Part shown: piece by piece, positions 1 to 7,456 of the stretch
Numbering within the stretch: the first letter of the stretch is position 1
Layout: every line of letters starts with the position of its first letter
Source: Bacillota bacterium
GTDB lineage: Bacteria > Bacillota > Sulfobacillia > Thermaerobacterales > RSA17
DNA length: 37,390 nucleotides
Direction of reading: 5' to 3'
NCBI GenBank assembly: GCA_017577485.1
Contig: PKRI01000016.1
Location: 1-37,390, forward strand
Notes under the pieces: model-generated
Database searches by the model: none
What the model was told of the DNA's origin: nothing
The model's input: only the letters and a program-made list of their open reading frames with translations
Translations under genes and position numbers: made by a program

Positions 1-89
1 CTGTGGTGGCGCCCCCCCGCCGCACCCCGCCGATCCGGTCCGCCGGTCGGTCGGAACAGTCCGGTGACCATGCCCCCCCCTCTTCGGCG

Positions 90-118
90 GGCGGGGGCGC
101 CGTCCTGCCGCCCCCGCC
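90..118 (-). terminator. GC-rich hairpin after the Dph6-like gene
   Basis: A perfect 10-bp stem (GGCGGGGGCG at 90-99 pairing with CGCCCCCGCC at 109-118) with a 9-base loop lies directly behind the stop codon at 119-121 of the minus-strand gene. No T-run follows on the minus strand, so intrinsic termination is uncertain. It could equally be a 3'-end stabilising stem. Nothing else is recognisable in bases 1-118. Confidence 0.4.
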
Positions 119-784
119 TCACGCCGGCTCCAGGTCGCAGTACACCATGCCCTGCCGCTCCACCACCCGCCCGCGCCGGACGGCCACCGGGCGGCTGAAT
201 ACAGGCCCGTCCCAGGCAAACGTGTGAAACTCGCCGCGCTCGCCGCAGGGATCCACGCCGGCGGGCAGCCCGGCCAGCAGGCGGCGGTCGTAATCCCGGC
301 CGGCCAGGGAACGGTCCAGGCGGGCCGGATCCAGGGCGACCACCACCGCCCGGAACCCGGCGTCGATGACGGCGCGGGCCGTTTCGCCGGTGTCCCGCCC
401 CCACAGGGGGAACACCGCCCGGCGGCCCAGCGCCGCCATCTGCCGCTCCCGGTAAGCGCGGACGTCCTCCAGGAACAGGTCGCCGAAGGCGACGCACCGC
501 ACGCCCGCGCACTCGGGCCTGGCCAGCGCCTCCGCCACCCGCGCCTCGTAGACCTCGTTGGAGCATCCCGGCGGGATCTCCACCTCGGTGACCGGCAGGC
601 CCAGGGCCGCAGCCTGCCGGGCCAGCAGGCTGCGCCGCACCCCGTGGATGCTGACCCGGTCATACCCGGTGGTGACGGTGGTCAGCAGCCGCACCACCCG
701 CCAGGCGGGATCCCGGGCCAGGACCCACAGCGCCAGGGCGGAATCCTTTCCGCCGCTCCACGACAGCATCACGGGCTCGGACAC
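119..784 (-). CDS. PP-loop ATPase of the Dph6 (diphthine-ammonia ligase-like) family
   Basis: About 221 residues. An SGGKDS ATP-pyrophosphatase (PP-loop) motif sits within the first 15 residues. The C-terminal half carries a CGERGEFHT-type stretch, which resembles the conserved cysteine/EYHT signature of the MJ0570/Dph6 family. In archaea and eukaryotes Dph6 amidates diphthine on elongation factor 2, using ATP and ammonium. Bacteria have no diphthamide, so the substrate here is unknown and the family name should not be read as function. I chose the GTG at 784 because a GGAAGGGG-like ribosome binding site lies 8 bases upstream. GTG at 790 or 793 and ATG at 769 are alternatives, but the ATG would leave only a very short lead before the PP-loop. 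It is divergent from the SLH gene. Family call is firm, role is not. Confidence 0.8.
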   Translation of the reverse strand: MSEPVMLSWSGGKDSALALWVLARDPAWRVVRLLTTVTTGYDRVSIHGVRRSLLARQAAALGLPVTEVEIPPGCSNEVYEARVAEALARPECAGVRCVAFGDLFLEDVRAYRERQMAALGRRAVFPLWGRDTGETARAVIDAGFRAVVVALDPARLDRSLAGRDYDRRLLAGLPAGVDPCGERGEFHTFAWDGPVFSRPVAVRRGRVVERQGMVYCDLEPA

Positions 785-921
785 GCGCACCACCCCTTCC
801 CCCGGGCCGGTAATTCTCCTGTAACACGCCCGCACCCGATCCTGCCTCCCCGCACCCCCCGATCCGCCGCCCGCCCCCCGAAGGCGGGTACGGAACCATC
901 TTCCTGGAAAGGGGTGTGGCG

Positions 922-2607
922 ATGTTCCCAGCGCTGCATCAGCGCCGCCCGGCACGGTGGGCCGCCGCAGTGGCCGCCGTCACCGTCCTCAGCCTGGCCG
1001 CGGCCCTGATGGCGCCGGTCCCGGTGGCGGCCAAGAACGGGGCTGTGGGTCCCGTCTCCCGCGGGCCCTCGGTGCTGGCCGCCTGGATCTTCCTGGACAT
1101 GGACCCGAGCCACTGGGCCGCGCCCTTCGTGGGTCCCATGCACCGCCTGGCAGTGATCCGCGGCTACCCCGACGGCCGCTTCTACCCCAACAAGTCCGTC
1201 TCCCAGGTGGAAGCGCTGGTCATGGTGCTGCGCGCCCTGGGGTATGACGAAGACGAACTGGACCCCACCGCCCGCTACCGCGGGCTGCCCCGGGCCGCGG
1301 CCTGGGCCGAGCCCTACGTGGCCCTGGCCGACGACATCGGCCTGCTGGACGAACTGCCGGGCTTCAACCCGCAGAAGGCGGCCAGCCGGGCCTGGGTGGC
1401 GGCCCTGCTGGTGGCGGCCGCCGGCGTCGATGAGGAGGCCGTCGAGGAAGCCCTGGGCCTGGCACCGTTCCGGGACATGGACGACGTGCCCCCTGAAGTG
1501 CGGGTGATGGTCCGCCTGGCTGCCGCCCTGGGTTGGTTCCAGGGGTATCCCGGCAACTGGTTCCAGCCCAACCGGCCTGTGACCCGGGCGGAGATGGCGG
1601 CCCTGATCGCCCGGTTCCTGGATTACGAAGACCTCCCGGCGCTGGACGGCGTCGTCCGGGGCACCATCGTCGAGGTTGACGATGAGGGAGTGACCCTCCG
1701 CGAGAGGTCGGGCACGCGGACCTACCGCTTCGCCCGTGAGGTCACCGTGGTGGTCAACGACCGCCTGGCCGGCATCGACGACCTGGCACCGGGCATGAAG
1801 GCCTGGGCCCACGTGGTCGACCGGGAGATCGTCCACATCAGCGCCCGCGGCAAGGCGGCGCAGCCCGCGACCTTCCAGGTGACCGGCGTCATCGAGCAGT
1901 TGCGGGCCAGCGGCAGCACCCTGCGCATCCGCGTCGACGGCCAGACCTACGACGTCGACCCCAAGGTGAAGGTCTACAACGCCAACAACCGGCCCATCGG
2001 CTTCAAGGACCTGCAGGTGGACTGGGAAGTCCAGATGCGGGGCGAGGTCCGCAACGGCAGGAAGGTCGTGACCGAGATCCGCGTCCTGGACGAGGGCGTG
2101 GTGGAACGGGTCGTCAAGGCCACCGTCTACCACGTCGACGTCGATGCCGAGAAACTCGAGGTGGTCCTGGACGGCGGCACCCGCAAGACGCGGGTGGACG
2201 CCGAAGGCGTGCCGGTGTACCACATCGGGACCGGCGGCCAGGCCTCGAAGATCGCGTTCTACCGCCTCACGCCCGGCGACGCCCTGGAACTGGTCTACGA
2301 GAACGAGGAACTGGTGGAAATCCGGCGCACCGGGCGCGGTTCCCAGGTCATCGGCGTCATCGCCTCCGTGACCCTGGATGGCCCGCGCCGGGGCCTGATG
2401 GTGGACCTGGACCTGGATGCCGAGAAGGAGGACCTGGACTGGTACCCCTTCGCGGCCCTGGTGGACGTGGCCGATGAACTGGACGGCCGCGACATCCGGC
2501 GCCTCGACCAACTGCGAGCGGGCTTCGAGGTGCGCCTGACGCTGGACGCGCAGGAGCGCATCATCCGCGTGGTGGTCACAGGCGTGGAAAACGACGCCGG
2601 CCGGTGA
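922..2607 (+). CDS. Secreted S-layer-homology (SLH) domain protein
   Basis: About 561 residues with an N-terminal signal peptide: basic residues, then a hydrophobic Ala/Val/Leu stretch to about residue 37. Three SLH repeats follow at roughly residues 55-106, 123-170 (degenerate) and 183-234. The first and third show the usual layout: F-x-D-M-D start, a G-Y-P-D-G-x-F or G-Y-P-G-N-x-F centre, and R/S-x-x-E-A/M-x end. SLH domains bind pyruvylated secondary cell-wall polymers, so the protein is probably anchored to the cell surface. The remaining 320 residues are acidic, beta-rich in appearance, and match no family I recognise; short V-D-x-D/E-based strands recur. The ATG at 922 has GGAAAGG about 9 bases upstream, while the in-frame GTG at 916 is too close to that site. 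A strong hairpin terminator follows. Role beyond wall binding is unknown. Confidence 0.85.
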   Translation: MFPALHQRRPARWAAAVAAVTVLSLAAALMAPVPVAAKNGAVGPVSRGPSVLAAWIFLDMDPSHWAAPFVGPMHRLAVIRGYPDGRFYPNKSVSQVEALVMVLRALGYDEDELDPTARYRGLPRAAAWAEPYVALADDIGLLDELPGFNPQKAASRAWVAALLVAAAGVDEEAVEEALGLAPFRDMDDVPPEVRVMVRLAAALGWFQGYPGNWFQPNRPVTRAEMAALIARFLDYEDLPALDGVVRGTIVEVDDEGVTLRERSGTRTYRFAREVTVVVNDRLAGIDDLAPGMKAWAHVVDREIVHISARGKAAQPATFQVTGVIEQLRASGSTLRIRVDGQTYDVDPKVKVYNANNRPIGFKDLQVDWEVQMRGEVRNGRKVVTEIRVLDEGVVERVVKATVYHVDVDAEKLEVVLDGGTRKTRVDAEGVPVYHIGTGGQASKIAFYRLTPGDALELVYENEELVEIRRTGRGSQVIGVIASVTLDGPRRGLMVDLDLDAEKEDLDWYPFAALVDVADELDGRDIRRLDQLRAGFEVRLTLDAQERIIRVVVTGVENDAGR

Positions 2608-2643
2608 CCGGAGGTCGTCCCTCCCCTGCAGGGAAGAAGCGAG

Positions 2644-2672
2644 AGAGGGGCTTCCGCGCCGGAAGCCCCTCT
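2644..2672. terminator. Bidirectional intrinsic terminator between convergent genes
   Basis: A 12-bp perfect stem (AGAGGGGCTTCC / GGAAGCCCCTCT) with a 5-base loop is followed on the plus strand by a T-rich tail (TCTTTACTGCTTTACT). It sits between the 3' ends of the SLH gene (+) and the binding-protein gene (-). The minus-strand tail is pyrimidine-rich (CTCGCTTCTTCC) but less T-rich, so termination is probably better in the plus direction. Confidence 0.85.
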
Positions 2673-2683
2673 TCTTTACTGCT

Positions 2684-3604
2684 TTACTGCCCGCGCACCG
2701 CCTGGATCCAGCCGTCGATGCGGTCGCGGTGCTGATCCACCCACTCCCGGGCGATCTCGTCGGGGTCCCGGGCCTCCACGTTGTAAGCGTAGGTCATGGC
2801 CTCGAACTCTTCCAGCGGGATCTCGAAGAGATCGAAGATGGCCGCCAGCTCAGGGTTTTCCTCGCTGAAACCCTTGCGGGCCACCACATAGACCGTGGAC
2901 GCCTCCCACAGGCCCTTGGGGTCCTCCAGGAACCGGATGGGCCAGACGTTGAACATCCAGTGGGGCCGCCAGCCCAGGCCCAGGAACGGCTCCCGGCGGT
3001 CGAGGCGGGCCTGCATCTCGGCCAGCAGCGCCGTGGTGCTGGAGTCCACCACTTCGTAGGGCAGGCCGTAGGCCTCGATCACCTGCTGCGACACGACACT
3101 GCCGCCCGAGCCGGCACCGTAACTGAGCACCTCGCCCAGCCCGTTGCCGTCGCTGTCGAACAGGGCCGCGTGGTCCGCCAGGTCTTCCATGCTGTCGATG
3201 CCGGTCACGTAATCGGGCACGATCCAGCCGATGGCGGCGCCGTCGTAGACGACGCCCAACTGCTCCAGCCGGTCTCCCCACGCGTCCCAGTGCTCCTGCT
3301 GGGCCGGCATCCAGCTGTCGAGGAAGAGATCGATGTCGCCCATGGCCGTGCCCTGGTAGATAATGCCGATCTCCGCCTCTTCAAAGGCCACCTCGTAGCC
3401 GAACTCCTCCAGCACGGCCTTGCCGACGGCGTTGACCAGGGTAGTGGACGTCCACTGCGGGATGTGACCCAGGACAACGCGCTTGCTCTGGCCGGGCGCC
3501 TGCGCGCCGCCGCCCGCGCCGCAGGCGGCGCTCACCAGCAGGACGAGCCCCACCAGAACAGCCGCCGCAACTTGCCGTCTCGTCAGGAAAATCCGCACCG
3601 TCAT
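2684..3604 (-). CDS. Quaternary-amine ABC transporter substrate-binding protein (OpuAC/ProX type)
   Basis: About 306 residues, the extracytoplasmic binding protein of the importer encoded just upstream. The N-terminus is lipoprotein-like: basic start, hydrophobic core, then S-A-A-C at residues 25-28, so Cys28 is the likely acylation site although the lipobox is not textbook. The mature part resembles the OpuAC fold of betaine/choline/proline-betaine receptors, with several Trp residues in motifs such as GWIVPDYV and GWRPHWMFNVWP that could form the aromatic cage for a quaternary ammonium group. Its ATG overlaps the permease stop (ATGA), so the two are translationally coupled. It is the last gene of the operon and ends at the shared terminator. 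The exact ligand cannot be told from sequence. Confidence 0.88.
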   Translation of the reverse strand: MTVRIFLTRRQVAAAVLVGLVLLVSAACGAGGGAQAPGQSKRVVLGHIPQWTSTTLVNAVGKAVLEEFGYEVAFEEAEIGIIYQGTAMGDIDLFLDSWMPAQQEHWDAWGDRLEQLGVVYDGAAIGWIVPDYVTGIDSMEDLADHAALFDSDGNGLGEVLSYGAGSGGSVVSQQVIEAYGLPYEVVDSSTTALLAEMQARLDRREPFLGLGWRPHWMFNVWPIRFLEDPKGLWEASTVYVVARKGFSEENPELAAIFDLFEIPLEEFEAMTYAYNVEARDPDEIAREWVDQHRDRIDGWIQAVRGQ

Positions 3605-4461
3605 TCTCCCCTCCCTAAGGTGGATGCGGCCTGGCGGCCGCCCAGCGCCTGGGTGATGCGGTCCAGGATCACCGCCATGATCACGATGGCCAGGCCGCCC
3701 TCAAAGCCCTTGCCGATCTGCACCGTGTTCAGCGCCTGGATGACGATGCTGCCCAGGCCGCGGGCGCCGATCATGGCCGCCACCACCGACATGGACAGCG
3801 CCATCATGATGGTCTGGTTGATGCCCGCCATGATGGAGGGCAGCGCCAGGGGAAGCTGGATCCTGGTGAGCAGCTGCCACGGCGTGCAGCCGAAGGCCCG
3901 GCCGGCTTCGATGATGTCGCTGCGCACCTGGCGGATGCCCAGGTTGGTCAGCCGGATGGCCGGCGGCATCGAGTAGATGACCGTGGCGATCACCGCGGGC
4001 ACCCGGCCGATGCTGAACAGGAAGATGGCCGGGATCAGGTAAACGAAACTGGGCATGGTCTGCATCAGGTCCAGGATCGGCCGCAGCACCGCCAGGAAGC
4101 GGTCGCTGCGGGCCGCCAGGATGCCCAGCGGGATGCCCAGCGACAGCGAGATCAGCACGCCGGTGGACACGATGGACAGGGTCGTCATGGCCTCCGTCCA
4201 GTAGCCCATGCCGTCGATCAGCAGCAGGCCCAGCAGGCTGACGGCGGCCACGCCGCGGCCCGCCACCCGCCAGGCCACCAGGGTCACCGCCGCCACCAGC
4301 AGCAGCGGCGGCACGGCGTTGAGGCCCATCTCCAGGTTGGCCAGCAGCCAGGTCACACCGGCCTTGATGGCGCCGGTCACCGGGGCGAAGCGCGGGAACA
4401 GCCACTCCAGGGCCCCGTCGATCCACTGGCCCAGGGGGATGTCAAAGGGCAGCACGGGCAC
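3601..4461 (-). CDS. Quaternary-amine ABC transporter permease (OpuAB/ProW type)
   Basis: About 286 residues, an integral membrane permease with about six or seven hydrophobic segments. The cytoplasmic EAA loop that docks on the ATPase is visible as EAGRAFGCTPWQLLTRIQLP near the middle of the C-terminal half, with the conserved Gly. The family imports glycine betaine, proline betaine, choline or carnitine for osmoprotection. The start overlaps the end of the ATPase gene by 20 bases and the stop overlaps the binding-protein start, so all three genes form one coupled operon in the order ATPase, permease, receptor. Length is normal for ProW-like permeases. The receptor is not fused to the permease here, unlike some Gram-positive systems. 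Confidence 0.9.
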   Translation of the reverse strand: MPVLPFDIPLGQWIDGALEWLFPRFAPVTGAIKAGVTWLLANLEMGLNAVPPLLLVAAVTLVAWRVAGRGVAAVSLLGLLLIDGMGYWTEAMTTLSIVSTGVLISLSLGIPLGILAARSDRFLAVLRPILDLMQTMPSFVYLIPAIFLFSIGRVPAVIATVIYSMPPAIRLTNLGIRQVRSDIIEAGRAFGCTPWQLLTRIQLPLALPSIMAGINQTIMMALSMSVVAAMIGARGLGSIVIQALNTVQIGKGFEGGLAIVIMAVILDRITQALGGRQAASTLGRGE

Positions 4462-5671
4462 CCCTCCCCCCGCCGGCGGACCCGGTCCTGGCGGCCGCCG
4501 GCTCCCCGGCCAGGGCCGCCAGCAGCGACACCCGCGCCACCACGCCCAGCAGGCGGTGCCGCTCGTCCACCACCGCGATGGGGTAACGGGTGCGGGCGGC
4601 CACCGGGATCAGGTCGGCCAGCAGCGCCTCCGGCCCCGTGGTCTCGTAGTCGTGGATGAGAATGTGGTCCAGGCCCACGTCGCCCCGCTGCACGGCCGCC
4701 ACGGCGTCGTCGGCGGTGACCAGTCCCTTGAGCACGTTGTCGTGGTCCACCACGAACACGCTGGAGCGCCCCGCCTGGCGCATGGCCCGCAGCGCCACCC
4801 GCGGCCCGCCGCCCTCGTAGAGGACGGGCTCGGCGTCGGTCATCACGTGAGCGGCCTTGAACACCCGCGAGCGGTCCACGTCCTGCACGAAGGCCCGCAC
4901 GTAGTCGTCGGCCGGGTGGGCCAGCACTTCTTCCGGCGTGCCCACCTGAATGACGCGGCCGTCCCTCATGATGGCGATGCGGTCGCCCAGGTGCAGGGCC
5001 TCGTCCAGGTCGTGGGTGACGAACAGGATGGTCTTGTGCACCGCCCGCTGCAGCCGCAGCAACTCCTCCTGCAGTTCGCGGCGGATCAGCGGGTCCAGGG
5101 CGCTGAAGGGCTCGTCCATCAGCAGCACGTCCGGGTCGGTGGCCAGCGCCCGGGCCAGGCCCACCCGCTGCTGCATGCCGCCCGACAACTGGTCCGGCAG
5201 GTAATCCTCCCAACCGGCCAGCCCCACCAGAGCCAGCGCCTCCCGGGCCCGCTCCCGGCGCTCGGAACGGCTCATGCCGCGGATTTCCAGGCCGAAGGCG
5301 ACGTTGTCCAGCACCGTGCGGTGGGGCAGCAGCGCGAAGCGCTGGAAGACCATGCCCACGCGGCGGCGCCGCAGTTCCCGCAGGGCCGGCCGGTCCATGG
5401 CGGTGACCTCGGCGCCGTCCAGCCACACCTGGCCCCGGGTGGGCTCGATCAGCCGGTTGACGCAGCGCAGCAGCGTCGACTTGCCGCTGCCGGAAAGCCC
5501 CATGATCACGAAGATCTCGCCGCGCCGGATCGTCAGCGAAACGTCGTGGACGCCGACGGCGTGCCCGGTCTCCTTGAGCAGCCGTTCCTTGTCGTAACCC
5601 GCATCCAGCAGGGCCAGCGCCCGGCCGGGCTCGGGACCGAAAATCTTGGTGAGTTCCTTAATCTCGATCAC
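4442..5671 (-). CDS. Quaternary-amine ABC transporter ATPase with CBS domains (OpuAA/ProV type)
   Basis: About 409 residues. Walker A (GLSGSGKST) is near residues 58-66, the signature LSGGMQQR near 162-169, Walker B (VLLMDEP) near 182-188, and the switch His in FVTHD near 220. The C-terminal region from about 275 holds a pair of CBS domains, which in OpuA-type importers sense ionic strength or cyclic di-AMP; that regulation is inferred here. The N-terminal insert between the first strand and Walker A (containing DAGYDKERLLKETG) is typical of ProV. I chose the GTG at 5671 because GGTGAGGGAG precedes it at close spacing; the in-frame GTG at 5695 has a poorer site. First gene of the operon, with a possible promoter about 150 bases upstream. 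Confidence 0.9.
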   Translation of the reverse strand: MIEIKELTKIFGPEPGRALALLDAGYDKERLLKETGHAVGVHDVSLTIRRGEIFVIMGLSGSGKSTLLRCVNRLIEPTRGQVWLDGAEVTAMDRPALRELRRRRVGMVFQRFALLPHRTVLDNVAFGLEIRGMSRSERRERAREALALVGLAGWEDYLPDQLSGGMQQRVGLARALATDPDVLLMDEPFSALDPLIRRELQEELLRLQRAVHKTILFVTHDLDEALHLGDRIAIMRDGRVIQVGTPEEVLAHPADDYVRAFVQDVDRSRVFKAAHVMTDAEPVLYEGGGPRVALRAMRQAGRSSVFVVDHDNVLKGLVTADDAVAAVQRGDVGLDHILIHDYETTGPEALLADLIPVAARTRYPIAVVDERHRLLGVVARVSLLAALAGEPAAARTGSAGGGRGARAAL

Positions 5672-6102
5672 CGGGTCTCCCTCACCACCTTTCACGCGTC
5701 CTGCACGCGCCGCGCCTGGTTCACACGGGTACCGCAGGCGGCAGCACCGTCGACGACAGCCGGGGAAACGATTGCAAGGCGACTCTCGGCCGGAAACGGC
5801 GATTGCGATGGTCTAATGACATTCTATCACAGTGGCCTGCGCTGCCTCGTCGCAACGCTCGGCGGCACGCCTTCGCGCGCCGAATTTGTTCGCGAATTCT
5901 CAAGCGGGGGCAAGGTTCCGGGCCGGGGTTCACACTGGGAGCGGCAGGGTCTGGTCGTGGGTGGAGGACCATGTCCCGCGGCGCGCACCGCCGCCTGCAA
6001 GGCGCGGCGCGGGTCCCGGTCGCCGTCCGGGCGGGCCGCCTCCAGGCGCTCGGCCCCGTGAAAAGCCGCGATCCGGGCCGGTTCGACGGCGCCGGGACCC
6101 CG
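5672..6102. other. Non-coding gap of about 430 bases
   Basis: I find no convincing gene between the importer operon start and the 3' end of the MFS gene, both on the minus strand. The stretch holds an extended -10-like element at 5821-5829 (minus) and an imperfect dyad at 5882-5899 (GAATTTGT / TCGCGAATTC with two G-T pairs). It also has an AT-richer patch around 5810-5900 that stands out from its surroundings. A plus-strand ATG at 5971 has a good ribosome binding site, but the frame runs antisense through the MFS gene and looks like a shadow. Confidence 0.6.
5821..5829 (-). promoter_or_regulatory. Candidate extended -10 promoter for the betaine importer operon
   Basis: On the minus strand the sequence reads TGATAGAAT, which matches the extended -10 pattern TG-n-TATAAT with one mismatch in the hexamer. 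No good -35 hexamer is seen 16-18 bases upstream, as is usual for extended -10 promoters. It would give a 5' leader of about 140 bases before the ATPase start at 5671. This is a sequence match only. Confidence 0.35.
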
Positions 6103-7413
6103 TCAACGGCGCCGCGCTTCCCGGGCGCCGGTGCCCAGCGGTGCGGGTGCGTCGGAGGCGCCGGGCGAGGGAGCCTCCGGTTCAGGGCGGCCCGCCAGCA
6201 GCCACTGCCGCCGGGTCGCCAGCAGCACCGCCAGGGCCAGCAGCGGCAGGCCCGCCGACACCCGGTACATGGCCGCCAGGCCGGCCGCCTCGGCCACGGC
6301 CCCCAGGGCCGAGGCGCCCAGGCCGATGCCCAGGTCCAGGAAGGCGAAGAACGTGGCGCTGGCCGCTCCCCAGCGGGACCGCGGCACCCGGGCGATGGCG
6401 ACGCCCTGGGCCACGGGGGTGACGGACCCGTGGCCCAGGCCGTAGAGGACGGTCCCCAACAGCAGGCCGGCGGGCAGGCCGGCCGCACGGAAGCCGCCGG
6501 GCCAGGCGCCGATGATGAACAGCGCCGCCGCCGACAGCGCCAGCCCCACCGACGTCAGCGGCACCGCACCCCAGCGGTCGGCCAGGCGGCCGGCCACCAG
6601 CCTCACGCCCAGTACCGTGATGGCCAGCACCGTGAACACCACGCCGGGGTTGCCCGCGCCCTGCTCAGCGGCATAGAGGGGCATCAGGGCCATGAAGCCG
6701 CCGAAGCCCATGGACGCCAGGAACACCAGCAGCGACGGCGCCAGGGCGCCCGGCTCCAGCCCGATCCGGGCGCCGCGGGCCGGCGGGGCGGCCGGGTCCG
6801 GGACCTGGGTCTCCGGCTGAAACCGGGCCAGCACCAGCCCCACGGCACCCACGGCGGCACCCATGAGGAACGTGGGCACGAAGTCCAGCCGGGACACCAG
6901 CGCGAAGCCCAGGACCGGCGCCATCGACTGGGCCAGGTTGACCGAGGTCCCGAAGAGGCCCATGCCCTCGGCCCGGCGGCGGGCCGGGATCACGTCGGCG
7001 GCCATGGCGCTGACGGCGGTGGTCACCGCCGCGAAGGCGGCCCCGTGCAGCACCCGCACCAGCATCACGGTCCCCACCGACACCGTGATGGCGTACAGGG
7101 CGCTGACGGCCACGAACAGCACCAGCCCCGGCACCAGCACCCGCACGCGGCCGCGGCGGTCCACCAGGGGCCCCATCCACAGCCGGACCACCACGGCGCT
7201 GAGGGTGAACACGCCCACGGTGGTCCCGATGAGCGCCTCGTTGGCGGTGAAGCGGCTCAGGTACAGCGGCAGCACGGGCGTGACCATCTGGAAGGCGGCG
7301 AAGGTCAGGAACTGGATGAAGGTGATGCGGGCGAAGCTGGCGGTCCACAGCGGTTCCACCGGCGGCGGCCCCCCAAACTGCGGCGCTTCCCGCGAAGGAT
7401 GATGGCGGTGCAT
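6103..7413 (-). CDS. Major facilitator superfamily (MFS) transporter
   Basis: About 436 residues with about twelve hydrophobic segments. The MFS motif A loop between helices 2 and 3 is recognisable as GPLVDRRGRVRV, and a second copy occurs in the other half as GRLADRWG. These halves are typical of drug/proton antiporter-like MFS exporters; the substrate cannot be predicted. The C-terminus is a short hydrophilic Pro/Ala/Arg-rich tail. The start at 7413 was chosen because it follows GGGAAA and leaves a short N-terminus before the first helix. The spacing to that site is only 1-2 bases, so the start is uncertain. The gene is divergent from the diguanylate cyclase with about 43 bases between starts, so their promoters must overlap or lie inside each other's 5' ends. 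Confidence 0.85.
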   Translation of the reverse strand: MHRHHPSREAPQFGGPPPVEPLWTASFARITFIQFLTFAAFQMVTPVLPLYLSRFTANEALIGTTVGVFTLSAVVVRLWMGPLVDRRGRVRVLVPGLVLFVAVSALYAITVSVGTVMLVRVLHGAAFAAVTTAVSAMAADVIPARRRAEGMGLFGTSVNLAQSMAPVLGFALVSRLDFVPTFLMGAAVGAVGLVLARFQPETQVPDPAAPPARGARIGLEPGALAPSLLVFLASMGFGGFMALMPLYAAEQGAGNPGVVFTVLAITVLGVRLVAGRLADRWGAVPLTSVGLALSAAALFIIGAWPGGFRAAGLPAGLLLGTVLYGLGHGSVTPVAQGVAIARVPRSRWGAASATFFAFLDLGIGLGASALGAVAEAAGLAAMYRVSAGLPLLALAVLLATRRQWLLAGRPEPEAPSPGASDAPAPLGTGAREARRR

Positions 7414-7456
7414 GTTTCCCGCACAGATAGATGATACCGGACAAGGAGGCCTGCTC

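Noticed and set aside
5971..7434. Plus-strand ATG at 5971 with a good ribosome binding site (GGTGGAGGACC)
   Set aside because: The frame continues antisense through the MFS gene and reads as low-complexity Gly/Arg/His/Gln sequence. I treat the site as chance.
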